38,502 bases of DNA from JAXLYX01 sp046351215 (GTDB taxonomy: Bacteria; Myxococcota_A; Polyangia; Polyangiales; Houyiibacteriaceae), in assembly GCA_046351215.1 (NCBI GenBank), contig JAXLYX010000032.1, positions 1 to 38,502 of the forward strand, in the 5' to 3' direction. Each line of letters opens with the position of its first letter. The stretch's first letter is position 1. Positions 31,179-38,502 of the stretch are shown here, one piece after another. The notes below the pieces were generated by a model. It ran no database searches, had not been told where the DNA came from, and saw only the letters and a program-made list of their open reading frames with translations. A program made the position numbers and the translations under genes.

Positions 31179-31207
31179 GGCGCGTGGGCTCGTGCTCACG
31201 CCGCGCC
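31179..31207. terminator. Bulged hairpin between convergent LuxR and sigma genes
   Basis: GGCGC-GTG pairs with CAC-GCCGCGCC with a small bulge around a loop of about ten bases. It overlaps the end of the sigma-factor gene; a possible two-way terminator, with no U tract. Confidence 0.3.
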
Positions 31208-31771
31208 GTGCTTGCAGGTGCAATCGAGGCAGCCGTGGTCGGCGCAGGTGCCGCACGCCCGGGCGACCTGCTTGCGCAGGGCGTCGCGCGCGCGGAACAC
31301 GCGCACGGCGGCGTTGTTGCTGCTGATCCCGATCTCCTCCGCGTAGTCCTTCACGGCGAGCCCGTCGAGCTCGATGCGGCGGATCGCGTCGGCGTACTCG
31401 GGCTTCAGGGTCGCCGCGAGCTCGCCGACGCAACGACAGACGGCGTCCTTCGCCTCGGCGTCGGGGACGTGGCCCGAGAGCTCCGTCGCGAAGGCCTCGA
31501 GCTTCCGGCTCGTCGCCGCGTTCCTCCGGTAGTGGTCGACCACGGCGTTGCGGAGCATCTGGTAGAACCAGGCCACCGCAGAGGCGTCGTCGCGCAGGCC
31601 TCCCTTCGCCACTCCGCGCACGAAGGCCTCCTGGAGCAGGTCCTCGGCGAGGGCGCGGCTGCCGACGCGCTTCTCGAGGAACGCGAGGAAGGCGCGATGG
31701 TTCGCTACGAGGGCCTCGACCACGGCGGGTGCGAGACCCGGCTCGCTCGTCTCGATGTCGCGCTCGCTCAT
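31196..31771 (-). CDS. corE: ECF sigma factor with Cys-rich metal-sensing tail (CorE-like)
   Basis: A 191-residue ECF sigma factor. Region 2 is at 20-85 (EDLLQEAFVRG, AWFYQMLRNAVVDHYRR) and region 4 at 115-168 (YADAIRRIELDGLAVKDYAEEIGISSNNAAVRVFRAR). A Cys pair C112-x-C114 lies in the linker, and the tail has Cys173-x2-Cys176, His179, Cys181-x2-Cys184-x-Cys186, His188. In Myxococcus xanthus CorE a C-terminal Cys-rich domain binds copper and switches the sigma factor without an anti-sigma protein; a C-x-C near the end is linked with copper. The same pattern here, plus six neighbouring copper genes, supports a copper-responsive sigma. Its ATG overlaps the cupredoxin stop by four bases; no anti-sigma gene is present. 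Family call strong; metal inferred. Confidence 0.88.
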   Translation of the reverse strand: MSERDIETSEPGLAPAVVEALVANHRAFLAFLEKRVGSRALAEDLLQEAFVRGVAKGGLRDDASAVAWFYQMLRNAVVDHYRRNAATSRKLEAFATELSGHVPDAEAKDAVCRCVGELAATLKPEYADAIRRIELDGLAVKDYAEEIGISSNNAAVRVFRARDALRKQVARACGTCADHGCLDCTCKHGAA

Positions 31772-32157
31772 GGCTCGCCTCGGCTCGGGACGACGACGAT
31801 CGTCCCGTGGATCATGTTCATACCGCAGCGGAACGCGTGATCACCAGGGGCGAGGGCGGGGAGGTCGACGAGGACGGGCTCGTTCGTCGGCAGGCTGCGG
31901 CGGATGCCGAGCGAGGGGAAGAGCACCTCGCGCGTGCAGGGGCCGTAGTCCCGGCGGACGAAGCGCAATCGGAGCCGCTCGCCCTCTCGGACCGTGATCC
32001 TCGACGGCGTGTAGCGGCCCTCGACCGCGATCTCGACGGTGCGCGTCTCGTCCGAGCCGGGATCGGCGCCGGCCGTCGCGCCCGCGACCGGGACGAACGG
32101 TGCGAGCGCGGCGGCCGCGAGGGCTGCGAGGAAGGGACGGCGGGGCAGGGTCTTCAT
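31768..32157 (-). CDS. Tat-exported cupredoxin-domain protein
   Basis: A 129-residue periplasmic protein. The signal (1-29) has a twin-arginine start, PRRPFLAAL. The mature part is a single cupredoxin_1-type domain: VEIAVEGRYTPSRITVREGERLRLRF, Cys74 in YGPCTREVLF, and near the end Cys111-G-Met113-N-Met115-x-His117. Proteins of this type bind copper in the periplasm and often sit next to copper-export ATPases, as here. GAGGAG lies before the ATG. It is downstream of the copper ATPase (48 bases) and overlaps the sigma-factor start. Confidence 0.88.
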   Translation of the reverse strand: MKTLPRRPFLAALAAAALAPFVPVAGATAGADPGSDETRTVEIAVEGRYTPSRITVREGERLRLRFVRRDYGPCTREVLFPSLGIRRSLPTNEPVLVDLPALAPGDHAFRCGMNMIHGTIVVVPSRGEP

Positions 32158-32205
32158 GGGGATCTCCTCTCGGTTCGGAGGGGAGACGCGGCCGCCTCGC
32201 GGGCA

Positions 32206-34524
32206 TTACACCGGCCCGGGGCGCTTCCCGAACCGACGCAGCCGGAGCGAGCTCGCGAGGACCGAGACGCTCGAGAGCGACATCGCGGCGCTCGCGACCA
32301 CGGGGGAGAGCTGCCAGCCGGCGAGCGGAACGAGGACACCCGCCGCGAGGGGGATCCCGAGCACGTTGTAGACGAAGGCCCAGAAGAGGTTCTGGCGGAT
32401 CGTCCGGAGGGTGTCGCGGGCGAGACCGAGCGCCGTGGGAACGGAGGCGATTCCTCCCTGGAGGAGCGCGATGTCCGCGGCCGCCGCGGCGATGTCGCTC
32501 GCACTGGCGACGGCGATGCCGACGTCCGCGGCGGCGAGGGCCGGCGCATCGTTGATCCCGTCGCCGACCATGGCGACCACGCGCCCCTTCGCCCGCTCCT
32601 CCGCGACGAGACGCGCCTTGTCCTCGGGCCGCGTCTCGGCGAAGACGCGATCGACGCCGAGCTCCGCGGCGATGGCCTCCGCGGTCCGCTTCCGGTCGCC
32701 GGTCACCATCGCGACCTCGAGCCCGAGCGCCCGGAGCGCCTCGACGGTTCTCCGGGCTTCGTCCCGCGGCCGATCGGCGACGGCGACGAGGCCGGCGAGG
32801 GTACCGTCGACGGCGACGAAGGAGGGTGTCCGGCCGTGCGCCGCGAGGCGATCCGCCTCGGCCTCGAGAGGAGTCGGATCGATGCCCGCGCGCGCGAGGA
32901 AGCGATGCGTGCCGACGTGCACGAGCATTCCCTCGATGCGCGCGCGTGCGCCTTCGCCGGCCACCGCCTGGAAGTCGGACGGAGGCAGGACGGCGAGCCT
33001 CCGCTCGGCGGCGCCGCGCACGAGGGCCTCGGCGATCGGATGCTCGCTCGCGCTCTCGACGGAGGCGACGCGTGCGAGCAGCTCGGCCTCGTCCACTCCT
33101 TCGAGGGTCACGAGGTCGGTCAGCTCCGCGCTCCCGCGCGTGAGGGTGCCGGTCTTGTCGAAGAGCACGGTGTCGACGCGGCTCGCCGTCTCGAGCACGG
33201 CCCCTCCCTTGACCAGGATGCCGAGCTCCGCGCCGCGTCCGGTGCCGACCGCCACGGCGGCTGGCGTCGCGAGGCCGAGCGCGCACGGGCAGGCGATCAC
33301 GAGGACGGCGACGAATCGCTCGACGGCGAGGGCGAATCCGCTCGCGCTGGGATCCGCGATCCACCACGCCACGAAGGCGAGGGTGGCGAGCGCGAGGACG
33401 GCCGGGACGAAGTACGAGCTCACCACGTCCGCGAGCCGGGCGATCGGGGCACGAGAGCCCTGGGCCTGCTCGACCGCCTCGACGATGCGCGCGAGCGCCG
33501 TCTCCTTCCCGACCCGGGTCGCGCGGAAGACGAGCGAGCCGCTCCGATTCGTCGTCCCACCGAAGACCGCCTCGCCGGGATGCTTCTCGACCGGGAGGCT
33601 CTCGCCCGTGAGCATCGACTCGTCGACCGCCGACGCACCCGAGACGACCTCGCCGTCCGTCGCGATGCGCTCGCCGGGGCGGACGCGGATCGCATCGCCG
33701 AGGGCGATCGAGGCGACCGACACCTCCTCTTCCCGTCCGTCCACGAGGCGGATCGCCGTGCGCGGCACGAGCGAGACCAGGCCCCGCACCGCGTCCGAGA
33801 GCCGTCGGCGCGCCCGCGTCTCGAGCCACTTCCCGAAGAGCACGAACGCGACGATCGAGGCGGACGCCTCGAAGTAGAGGTGGGGGCGCACGCCGTGCTC
33901 CGCGTGCGGGAAGAGCCCCGGCGCGAGCACGGCGACCGCGCTGTATCCATAGGCCGAGAGCACGCCGAGGCTGACGAGCGTGTTCATGTCGGAGGTGCGA
34001 TGGCGGAGCGCGTTCCACGCGAGGCGGAGGAAGCGCGCGCCGGGGCCGAAGACGAGGAGCGAGGTCAGACCGAAGGCGAGGGCTCGGCCCTCGGATGTCT
34101 CCGCCCAGGGGATGGCGCCGTGGGACATGCCGAGCACGAGCACGGGGACGCCGAGCGCGACGGCCTTCCCGAGGTCCGCGCGGAGCTCGCGATGCTCGCG
34201 CTCCTCCTCGCGGTCCTGGGGCGAGGCCCCGTCGTCGGCCGCGCCCTCCGTCGGCTTCGCGGCCTCGTCCGCCGCGACCTCGTAGCCGGCCGCCTCGATC
34301 GCCGAGGCGAGGTCCGCGCGGCTGGCCCGTGAGGGATCGAAGGTGACGGTGCCGCGCCGCGTGATCAGGTTGACCGTCGCTTCGCTCACGCCGTCCACCG
34401 AGAGGAGCGCGTTCTCGACGCGTCGGACGCAGGCGGCGCAGGTCATGCCGCGGATGGGGAGCTCCGAGACCTCGGCCGCGGCGGGCTCGGGAAGCGAGGG
34501 GTTCGAGAGCGCGAGGGGTGTCAT
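32206..34524 (-). CDS. copA: Copper-exporting P1B-type ATPase
   Basis: A 772-residue pump. One N-terminal heavy-metal-binding domain has GMTCAAC (Cys29, Cys32). The P1B-1 copper motifs are present: CPC (412-414) in the sixth membrane segment, NLFWAFVYNVLGIP in the seventh, and MSLSSVSV in the eighth. The catalytic machinery is complete: TGES, DKTGT (Asp456), HP (495-496) and GDGINDAPA. It would pump Cu(I) from cytoplasm to periplasm. The start ATG 34524 has GGAGG and is preceded by a hairpin with arms GGAGCGC/GCGCTCC (34536-34556). It heads the leftward operon with the cupredoxin and the sigma factor, and diverges from the TolC-multicopper oxidase-CopZ operon. Confidence 0.95.
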   Translation of the reverse strand: MTPLALSNPSLPEPAAAEVSELPIRGMTCAACVRRVENALLSVDGVSEATVNLITRRGTVTFDPSRASRADLASAIEAAGYEVAADEAAKPTEGAADDGASPQDREEEREHRELRADLGKAVALGVPVLVLGMSHGAIPWAETSEGRALAFGLTSLLVFGPGARFLRLAWNALRHRTSDMNTLVSLGVLSAYGYSAVAVLAPGLFPHAEHGVRPHLYFEASASIVAFVLFGKWLETRARRRLSDAVRGLVSLVPRTAIRLVDGREEEVSVASIALGDAIRVRPGERIATDGEVVSGASAVDESMLTGESLPVEKHPGEAVFGGTTNRSGSLVFRATRVGKETALARIVEAVEQAQGSRAPIARLADVVSSYFVPAVLALATLAFVAWWIADPSASGFALAVERFVAVLVIACPCALGLATPAAVAVGTGRGAELGILVKGGAVLETASRVDTVLFDKTGTLTRGSAELTDLVTLEGVDEAELLARVASVESASEHPIAEALVRGAAERRLAVLPPSDFQAVAGEGARARIEGMLVHVGTHRFLARAGIDPTPLEAEADRLAAHGRTPSFVAVDGTLAGLVAVADRPRDEARRTVEALRALGLEVAMVTGDRKRTAEAIAAELGVDRVFAETRPEDKARLVAEERAKGRVVAMVGDGINDAPALAAADVGIAVASASDIAAAAADIALLQGGIASVPTALGLARDTLRTIRQNLFWAFVYNVLGIPLAAGVLVPLAGWQLSPVVASAAMSLSSVSVLASSLRLRRFGKRPGPV

Positions 34525-34579
34525 GGGACCTCCGGGGAGCGCGAGGCATGCGCTCCGAGAGGGAGACGCGGCCCGACCG

Positions 34580-34612
34580 CGACGCTTACGGCGAGGCGGG
34601 GCGTAATCGTCG
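34580..34612. promoter_or_regulatory. Symmetric promoter/operator between the two copper operons
   Basis: CGACGCTTACG (34580-34590) and CGTAATCGTCG (34602-34612) form an inverted repeat with 10 of 11 pairs and an 11-base centre. Read 5' to 3', both strands therefore carry CGTAA(T/G)CGTCG, ending 37 bases before the TolC-like start and 55 bases before the copA start. It contains CGTC, typical of ECF -10 elements. It is the best candidate for the binding site of the CorE-like sigma factor, or alternatively of a separate copper repressor. Confidence 0.55.
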
Positions 34613-34649
34613 GGCGATGGCCGCGTCGACGGGGCGAACGAGGAAACCC

Positions 34650-36137
34650 ATGCCGCCCACCGCGCCGTTCGCCCGCATCGCCCGTGTGCTCCCCGCCGTC
34701 CTCTTCGCCGGCGGCTGCGCCTCGAGCCCGCTCCCCCGCCACCTCCCGACCTCGTCGCCGGCCTCGCTCGAGGCCGAGCCCGTCCGAGCCGCCGTCGTGC
34801 GCCTCGCGCTCGACGAAGACCCCCCTCTGCCGGGCGAGGCGTCCGGCGGGTGGAGCGGGCTCGACGTCGAGGCCGCGAGGCCCGAGGCGTCGGCCCCCCT
34901 CCTCTCGCTCGACGAGGCCGTCCGCCTCGCGCTCGAGAACAACCGGGAGCTGCGCGCGCGGCTCGAGGCGCTCGGCATCCCGGAAGGCCGCGTGCGACAG
35001 GCCGGTCTCGTGCCGAATCCCACGGTGGAGGCGGAGCTCCTGCCCGAGCGGAACACCACCCTCGAGATGGCGGTCGAGTACGACCTGACCTCCCTCGTGC
35101 TCGCACCCCTCAGGGCCCGGGCCGAGCGCGCGGAGCTCGAGGCGGAGCGGCTCGAGGTCGCCGCCGCGCTCGTGACGCTCGGCTACGAGACCCGGGTCGG
35201 ATATTCGGTGCTGCAAGCAGCGGAGGCGCGTCTCGGCGTCGCCCGACGGGCGCTCGAAGCCCAGGCCGCGGCCCGGGACGCCGCCGATGCGCTCCACGCG
35301 GCGGGGAACCTCCCCGATCTCGATCATGCGGCGCTCACCGCCTCCTACGAGCGCGAGCGGCTCGTCGTCGCGGGCTTCGAGCTCGAGGCGAGCCAGGCGA
35401 AGGAGCGGCTCCGTCGCCTCCTCGGCCTGCACGGCGCCGCGGCCGAGCTCGAGGTCGAGCCGATGTCCCAGGCGACGAGCGCCGAGCTCGAGCTCCCGGA
35501 CGCGCTCGAGCGTCGGGCCCTCGAGGCGAGCCTCGAGCTCGCGGCCCTGCGACGGCGGCTCGAGGCGGCCGCCCGGCGGGCCGGGGTCGCTCGCACCGAG
35601 GGATGGCTGCCGGATCTCTCGGTCGACCTCCACATCCTGCGCGGGCAGCCCGACGAGCCCGTCGGGACACCGAGCGATCCCGCCCTGCGCTTCGGCGGCG
35701 GGCTCACGGTCTCGATCCCCCTCTTCGATCGGCAGCAGGGGCGCGTGCAGGCGTTCGAGGCGGAGGGGAGGGCGCTCCTCGAGCGCTACTTCGGTCTGGC
35801 CGTGGACGTGCGGTCTTCGGCCCGCGAAGCGGAGAACCGCCTCGCCTCGGCCCACGCGCGCGTGCGCCACCTCGAGACCGTCGTGCGGCCCGCGCAGGAT
35901 CGCGTGCTCGCGCAGACGTTGCTCCAGTACGACGCGATGCAGCTCGACGTGTTCCGGCTCCTCGCGGCGCGGAGGGCGAGGCTCGAGGTCGAGCTCGCCT
36001 ACGTGGACACCGTGAACGAGCTCTTCGTCGCCCGCGCCGCCGTCGAGGCGCTGCTCGCGGGCCAGCGTGTGGAGGCGCCGACGCGCGCCGTCTCGCCTTC
36101 GCCCGGAGCGGGCGCGGCATCGGAAGGAGGCCACTGA
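34650..36137 (+). CDS. TolC-family outer-membrane efflux lipoprotein
   Basis: A 495-residue protein with a lipoprotein signal (MPPTAPFARIARVLPAVLFAGGC, lipobox AGGC, Cys23). A Pro-rich linker is followed by the OEP fold: LDEAVRLALENNRELRARLEAL (about 85-106), long heptad helices, and the second repeat ending in the paired helices near 420-470. It is like CusC in being lipidated. It would form the outer-membrane channel of a copper efflux system; no RND pump or membrane-fusion protein is encoded here, so its partner must be elsewhere. AGGA lies 4-7 bases before ATG 34650; an earlier ATG at 34617 is next to the palindrome and gives no signal peptide. It overlaps the next start by one base. Confidence 0.88.
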   Translation: MPPTAPFARIARVLPAVLFAGGCASSPLPRHLPTSSPASLEAEPVRAAVVRLALDEDPPLPGEASGGWSGLDVEAARPEASAPLLSLDEAVRLALENNRELRARLEALGIPEGRVRQAGLVPNPTVEAELLPERNTTLEMAVEYDLTSLVLAPLRARAERAELEAERLEVAAALVTLGYETRVGYSVLQAAEARLGVARRALEAQAAARDAADALHAAGNLPDLDHAALTASYERERLVVAGFELEASQAKERLRRLLGLHGAAAELEVEPMSQATSAELELPDALERRALEASLELAALRRRLEAAARRAGVARTEGWLPDLSVDLHILRGQPDEPVGTPSDPALRFGGGLTVSIPLFDRQQGRVQAFEAEGRALLERYFGLAVDVRSSAREAENRLASAHARVRHLETVVRPAQDRVLAQTLLQYDAMQLDVFRLLAARRARLEVELAYVDTVNELFVARAAVEALLAGQRVEAPTRAVSPSPGAGAASEGGH

Positions 36138-37411
36138 TGGATCGTCGTCGTTTCCTGCACCTGGGTGGATGGGCGGCCGGAGCGCTCTTCGTCGGCCCGT
36201 CGAGGGCGAGCGCCGAGCGGAGAGATCCGCCCGCTCCGCCGGGCGTGATCACGCCGAACGGCTCGACGCTGCCGTACCGCCTCGTCGACGGAGTGAAGGT
36301 CTTCCATCTCGTCGCCGAGCCCGTCCGGAACCAGTTCGCGCCCGGCCTCGAGGCCGAGTGCTGGGGCTACAACGGGAGCACGCCGGGGCCGACGATCGAA
36401 GCCATCGAAGGCGATCGCGTCCGCATCTACGTGACGAACCGGCTCCCCGAGCCGACGACCGTCCATTGGCACGGCCTCGTGCTGCCGAACGGCATGGACG
36501 GGGTCTCGGGGCTGAACCAGCCGCCGATCCCGCCGGGCGAGACGTACGTCTACGAATTCGTCCTGCGTTCGCCGGGGACGTTCATGTACCACCCCCACTT
36601 CGACGAGATGACGCAGATCGCGCTCGGAATGGCGGGGATGTTCATCGTCCATCCGCGCCGGCCCCGCGGGCCGCGCGTCGAACGGGACTTCGTGCTGATG
36701 ACGCACGAATGGAAGATCGACGTCGGCGCCCGGCGGCCCGATCCCAACGCGATGAGCGACTTCAACGTGCTCACGTTCAACGGGAAGTCCTATCCGTCGA
36801 CCGAGCCGCTCCGCGTCGGACGAGGCGAGCGCGTGCGCATCCGTCTCGGGAACCTCGGCCCGATGGATCACCATCCGGTGCACCTGCACGGCCTCGCCTT
36901 CGAGGTGACGGCGACCGACGGCGGGATCGTGCCTCCGTCGGCGCGGCGCCCGGAGACCACCGTGCTCCTGCCGGTCGGCAGCACGCGCGTGATCGAATTC
37001 GTGCCCGAGGAGTCCGGCGACTGGGCAATGCACTGCCACATGACGCATCACGTGATGACGCAGATGGGGCATCTGCGTTCGTGGGTCGGAGCCGACACGC
37101 GCACGCTCGACCGGCGCATGAGCCGCGTCGATCCCGGCTACATGACGATGGGGACCACGGGCATGGGCGGGATGGGCGAGATGGAGATGCCGCTGCCGCC
37201 GAACTCGGCGCCGATGCGCTCCGCGCCCGGGCCCTTCGGTCCGATCGACATGGGCGGCATGTTCACGGTGCTCGAGGTGCGGGACGACCCGTCGCGTCCG
37301 GATCCCGAGGGCGGGTACGCGCATCCGAGGGGGACGGTGGCCGGCCCCGCCGACGCGGCGCGCCTCGCGGCCGACGGGGTCGACGTGGGCGGCGGGGGCG
37401 CGAGCCCGTAA
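36137..37411 (+). CDS. Two-domain multicopper oxidase
   Basis: A 424-residue Tat-exported enzyme (RRRFLHLGG at 3-11). It has two cupredoxin domains (about 45-175 and 215-320) with all four copper motifs: HWH (110-112), HPH (152-154), HPVHLH (246-251) and HCHMTHHVMTQM (299-310). Type 1 ligands would be His246, Cys300, His305 and Met310. It is shorter than the three-domain CueO/CopA enzymes, as in the two-domain laccases that form trimers. Residues 345-375 are Met-rich (GYMTMGTTGMGGMGEMEMP), as in copper-handling oxidases. It likely oxidises Cu(I) in the periplasm. It starts in the TolC stop codon and is followed by a CopZ-like gene after 55 bases. Confidence 0.92.
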   Translation: MDRRRFLHLGGWAAGALFVGPSRASAERRDPPAPPGVITPNGSTLPYRLVDGVKVFHLVAEPVRNQFAPGLEAECWGYNGSTPGPTIEAIEGDRVRIYVTNRLPEPTTVHWHGLVLPNGMDGVSGLNQPPIPPGETYVYEFVLRSPGTFMYHPHFDEMTQIALGMAGMFIVHPRRPRGPRVERDFVLMTHEWKIDVGARRPDPNAMSDFNVLTFNGKSYPSTEPLRVGRGERVRIRLGNLGPMDHHPVHLHGLAFEVTATDGGIVPPSARRPETTVLLPVGSTRVIEFVPEESGDWAMHCHMTHHVMTQMGHLRSWVGADTRTLDRRMSRVDPGYMTMGTTGMGGMGEMEMPLPPNSAPMRSAPGPFGPIDMGGMFTVLEVRDDPSRPDPEGGYAHPRGTVAGPADAARLAADGVDVGGGGASP

Positions 37412-37466
37412 TCGGCCGCTTCCCGGCGCGTCTCCCGAGACGAACCCCGTAACCGAGGAGAGAACC

Positions 37467-37694
37467 ATGAACACCGAAGAAACCGTGCTCGAGGTCGAAG
37501 GGATGACCTGCGGCTCCTGCGTTCGTCACGTCGGCGACGCGCTCCGTGCCGTTCCCGGCGTGCTCGGCGTCGACGTCGACCTGCGCGCCCGGAGCGCCCG
37601 GGTGCGTCACGTCCCGGGCGGAGTCAGCGGCGAGCGCCTCGTGCAGGCCGTGGTGCAGGTGGGCTATGGCGCCAGCCCACGGACGAACGCATAG
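37467..37694 (+). CDS. copZ: CopZ-like copper chaperone (HMA domain)
   Basis: A 75-residue single heavy-metal-associated domain: VEGMTCGSCVRHV (10-22) with the Cys-x2-Cys copper site, then beta-alpha-beta-beta order, with VVQVGYG before the short tail. It carries Cu(I) in the cytoplasm, probably to the ATPase encoded 3 kb away. The site is GSC rather than the commoner AAC or GHC. GAGGAGAGAACC precedes the ATG, the same Shine-Dalgarno stretch as before the unknown gene at 23071. It ends the rightward copper operon. Confidence 0.9.
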   Translation: MNTEETVLEVEGMTCGSCVRHVGDALRAVPGVLGVDVDLRARSARVRHVPGGVSGERLVQAVVQVGYGASPRTNA

Positions 37695-37725
37695 AACCCC
37701 GGAAGGCCGGAAGGGAGCGCATCGC

Positions 37726-38502
37726 ATGGGTATCGAGGATCGCAGGGACGGAGATTTCCCGGTCCGGTCCGCGTCCTCGTGGGCGCTCGGCCTCGCGCTC
37801 GCCGGAGCGGGCGTCGCGGCCGGATGCTCTGAGCCGCAACCGAGTCCGCCGGCGTCGTCGATCCCGGACGCCGGCGCGGACTCGGGGGCTCCGGACGGCT
37901 CGAGCGGGGGTGGGGACGCGGGCCCCGACGCGGGCCTCTGCGACGTCGATCCCTTCGTCGACCGCCAGCTCGGCGGTCCGCTCGGGGACGAGGTGCGCGG
38001 AATCGCGTTCCTCGGCGACGTGCTCGTGGCCGTCGGCTACGAGGGCGGAACGAGCGGCGTCGCGCCGTACGAGCCCGGCGGGGACGCGACGGCCTTCGTC
38101 TCCTTCCGCGACGCCACGGGCGCCGAGACGAAGCGCGTCGACTTCGCGACCGCCGGCACGGACACGGTCGAGGCCCTCGCCCTCGGTCCCGGGCCCGGGC
38201 AGCTGACGGTGGTCGGGCGGACGTCCGGGAGCCTCGCTTCCCCGAACCAGGGCCAGATGGACGACTTCCTCGCGATCGTCGACGGGAGCGGCGCCGTGCA
38301 GACGCTCGTGCAGAGCGGCGACGAGCGCCCCCAGCATCCGACGGCGATCGGATGGCGCGGGACGACCCTCTTCGTCGCCGGCTACGACGATACCTACGTG
38401 CCGACGAATTACGTCGAGGCGTGGGAGGACGGGACGCTCCAGCGCTTCACGTTCGACGGGGGCACGTTCGTCCGGGACTTCGCCTTCGCGTTCCAGAGCG
38501 CC
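37726..38502 (+). CDS. Lipoprotein, cut by the window end
   Basis: The first 259 residues of a lipoprotein, open at the window end. MGIEDRR is followed by a hydrophobic stretch and the lipobox AAGC (Cys34), then a linker rich in Asp, Ala, Gly, Ser and Pro (about 36-70), very typical of secreted myxobacterial lipoproteins. The body (73 on) has repeated strand-turn units such as ...LGDEVRGIAFLGDVLVAVGY, VEALALGPGPGQLTVVGR, TAIGWRGTTLFVAGY, spaced about 35-60 residues and resembling a beta-propeller. GGGAG lies 10 bases before the ATG. Function unknown. It follows the copper operon by 31 bases but need not belong to it. Confidence 0.75.
   Translation, partial: MGIEDRRDGDFPVRSASSWALGLALAGAGVAAGCSEPQPSPPASSIPDAGADSGAPDGSSGGGDAGPDAGLCDVDPFVDRQLGGPLGDEVRGIAFLGDVLVAVGYEGGTSGVAPYEPGGDATAFVSFRDATGAETKRVDFATAGTDTVEALALGPGPGQLTVVGRTSGSLASPNQGQMDDFLAIVDGSGAVQTLVQSGDERPQHPTAIGWRGTTLFVAGYDDTYVPTNYVEAWEDGTLQRFTFDGGTFVRDFAFAFQSA

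Noticed and set aside
32158..32205. Separate promoter for the cupredoxin and sigma genes
   Set aside because: The 48-base spacer has no recognisable promoter or copy of the copper element; co-transcription with copA is simpler.
31729..34332. A long rightward frame opposite the sigma, cupredoxin and copA genes
   Set aside because: Shadow frame with Arg/Glu/Asp-rich composition; the leftward products are unambiguous.
37404..37462. CGTAATCG and CGTAACCG near the copZ gene as further copies of the copper promoter element
   Set aside because: Each matches only about half of the 11-base element, and one overlaps the oxidase stop codon; chance is enough.

Overview
The window is very GC-rich (about 70 %) and densely packed with 32 protein-coding genes. 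I found no tRNA, rRNA, CRISPR array, insertion sequence or phage gene. Several traits suggest a myxobacterium, probably of the Polyangia/Sandaracinus type: many lipoproteins (one with an Asp/Ala/Gly/Ser linker), soluble hybrid histidine kinases with the HDFNN-type phospho-acceptor box, a transmembrane Ser/Thr kinase, and a metal-responsive ECF sigma factor resembling CorE of Myxococcus xanthus. That placement is inferred from style, not from a marker gene.

Layout. (1) 15-4703: a sulfotransferase-SDR fusion behind a strong palindrome, a SIMPL lipoprotein, a Cys-rich lipoprotein and a methyltransferase. (2) 4840-6726: a two-gene operon of a Rieske oxygenase and an EXPERA/EBP-like membrane protein, which reads as a possible sterol-modifying pair. 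(3) 6826-18828: a collinear block of one large hybrid kinase coupled to an unknown beta-rich protein, a second hybrid kinase, a lipoprotein, and two tandem DUF4139 proteins. (4) 18839-20302 (minus strand): a DUF2236 haem oxygenase-like protein and a truncated haemoglobin, separated by a strikingly folded spacer. (5) 20465-23646: a GntR regulator coupled to a small protein, a GMC oxidoreductase and an unknown protein. (6) 23668-24920: a deazaflavin-type nitroreductase and a TetR regulator, divergent across a perfect palindrome. (7) 24952-26321: a MoaD/ThiS-like protein with a GG tail followed by an Asp-box propeller. (8) 26338-29858 (minus strand): a receptor Ser/Thr kinase with an extracytoplasmic Cache-like sensor, followed by a GAF histidine kinase. 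(9) 30175-31170: a LuxR-type regulator.

(10) 31196-37694 is a copper-resistance island. A Cu-exporting P-type ATPase, a cupredoxin and a CorE-like sigma factor run leftward; a TolC-like outer-membrane lipoprotein, a two-domain multicopper oxidase and a CopZ-like chaperone run rightward. Between them lies a near-perfect 33-bp inverted repeat that puts the same 11-base element on each strand. The simplest model is a copper-sensing sigma factor that drives both operons, including its own gene. The window ends inside a lipoprotein gene.

The parts most likely to hold something undescribed are the Rieske-EXPERA pair with the oxidoreductases around it, the kinase-coupled beta-rich protein and tandem DUF4139 block, the MoaD/propeller pair, the folded spacer at 19822-19932, and the symmetric copper promoter at 34580-34612.
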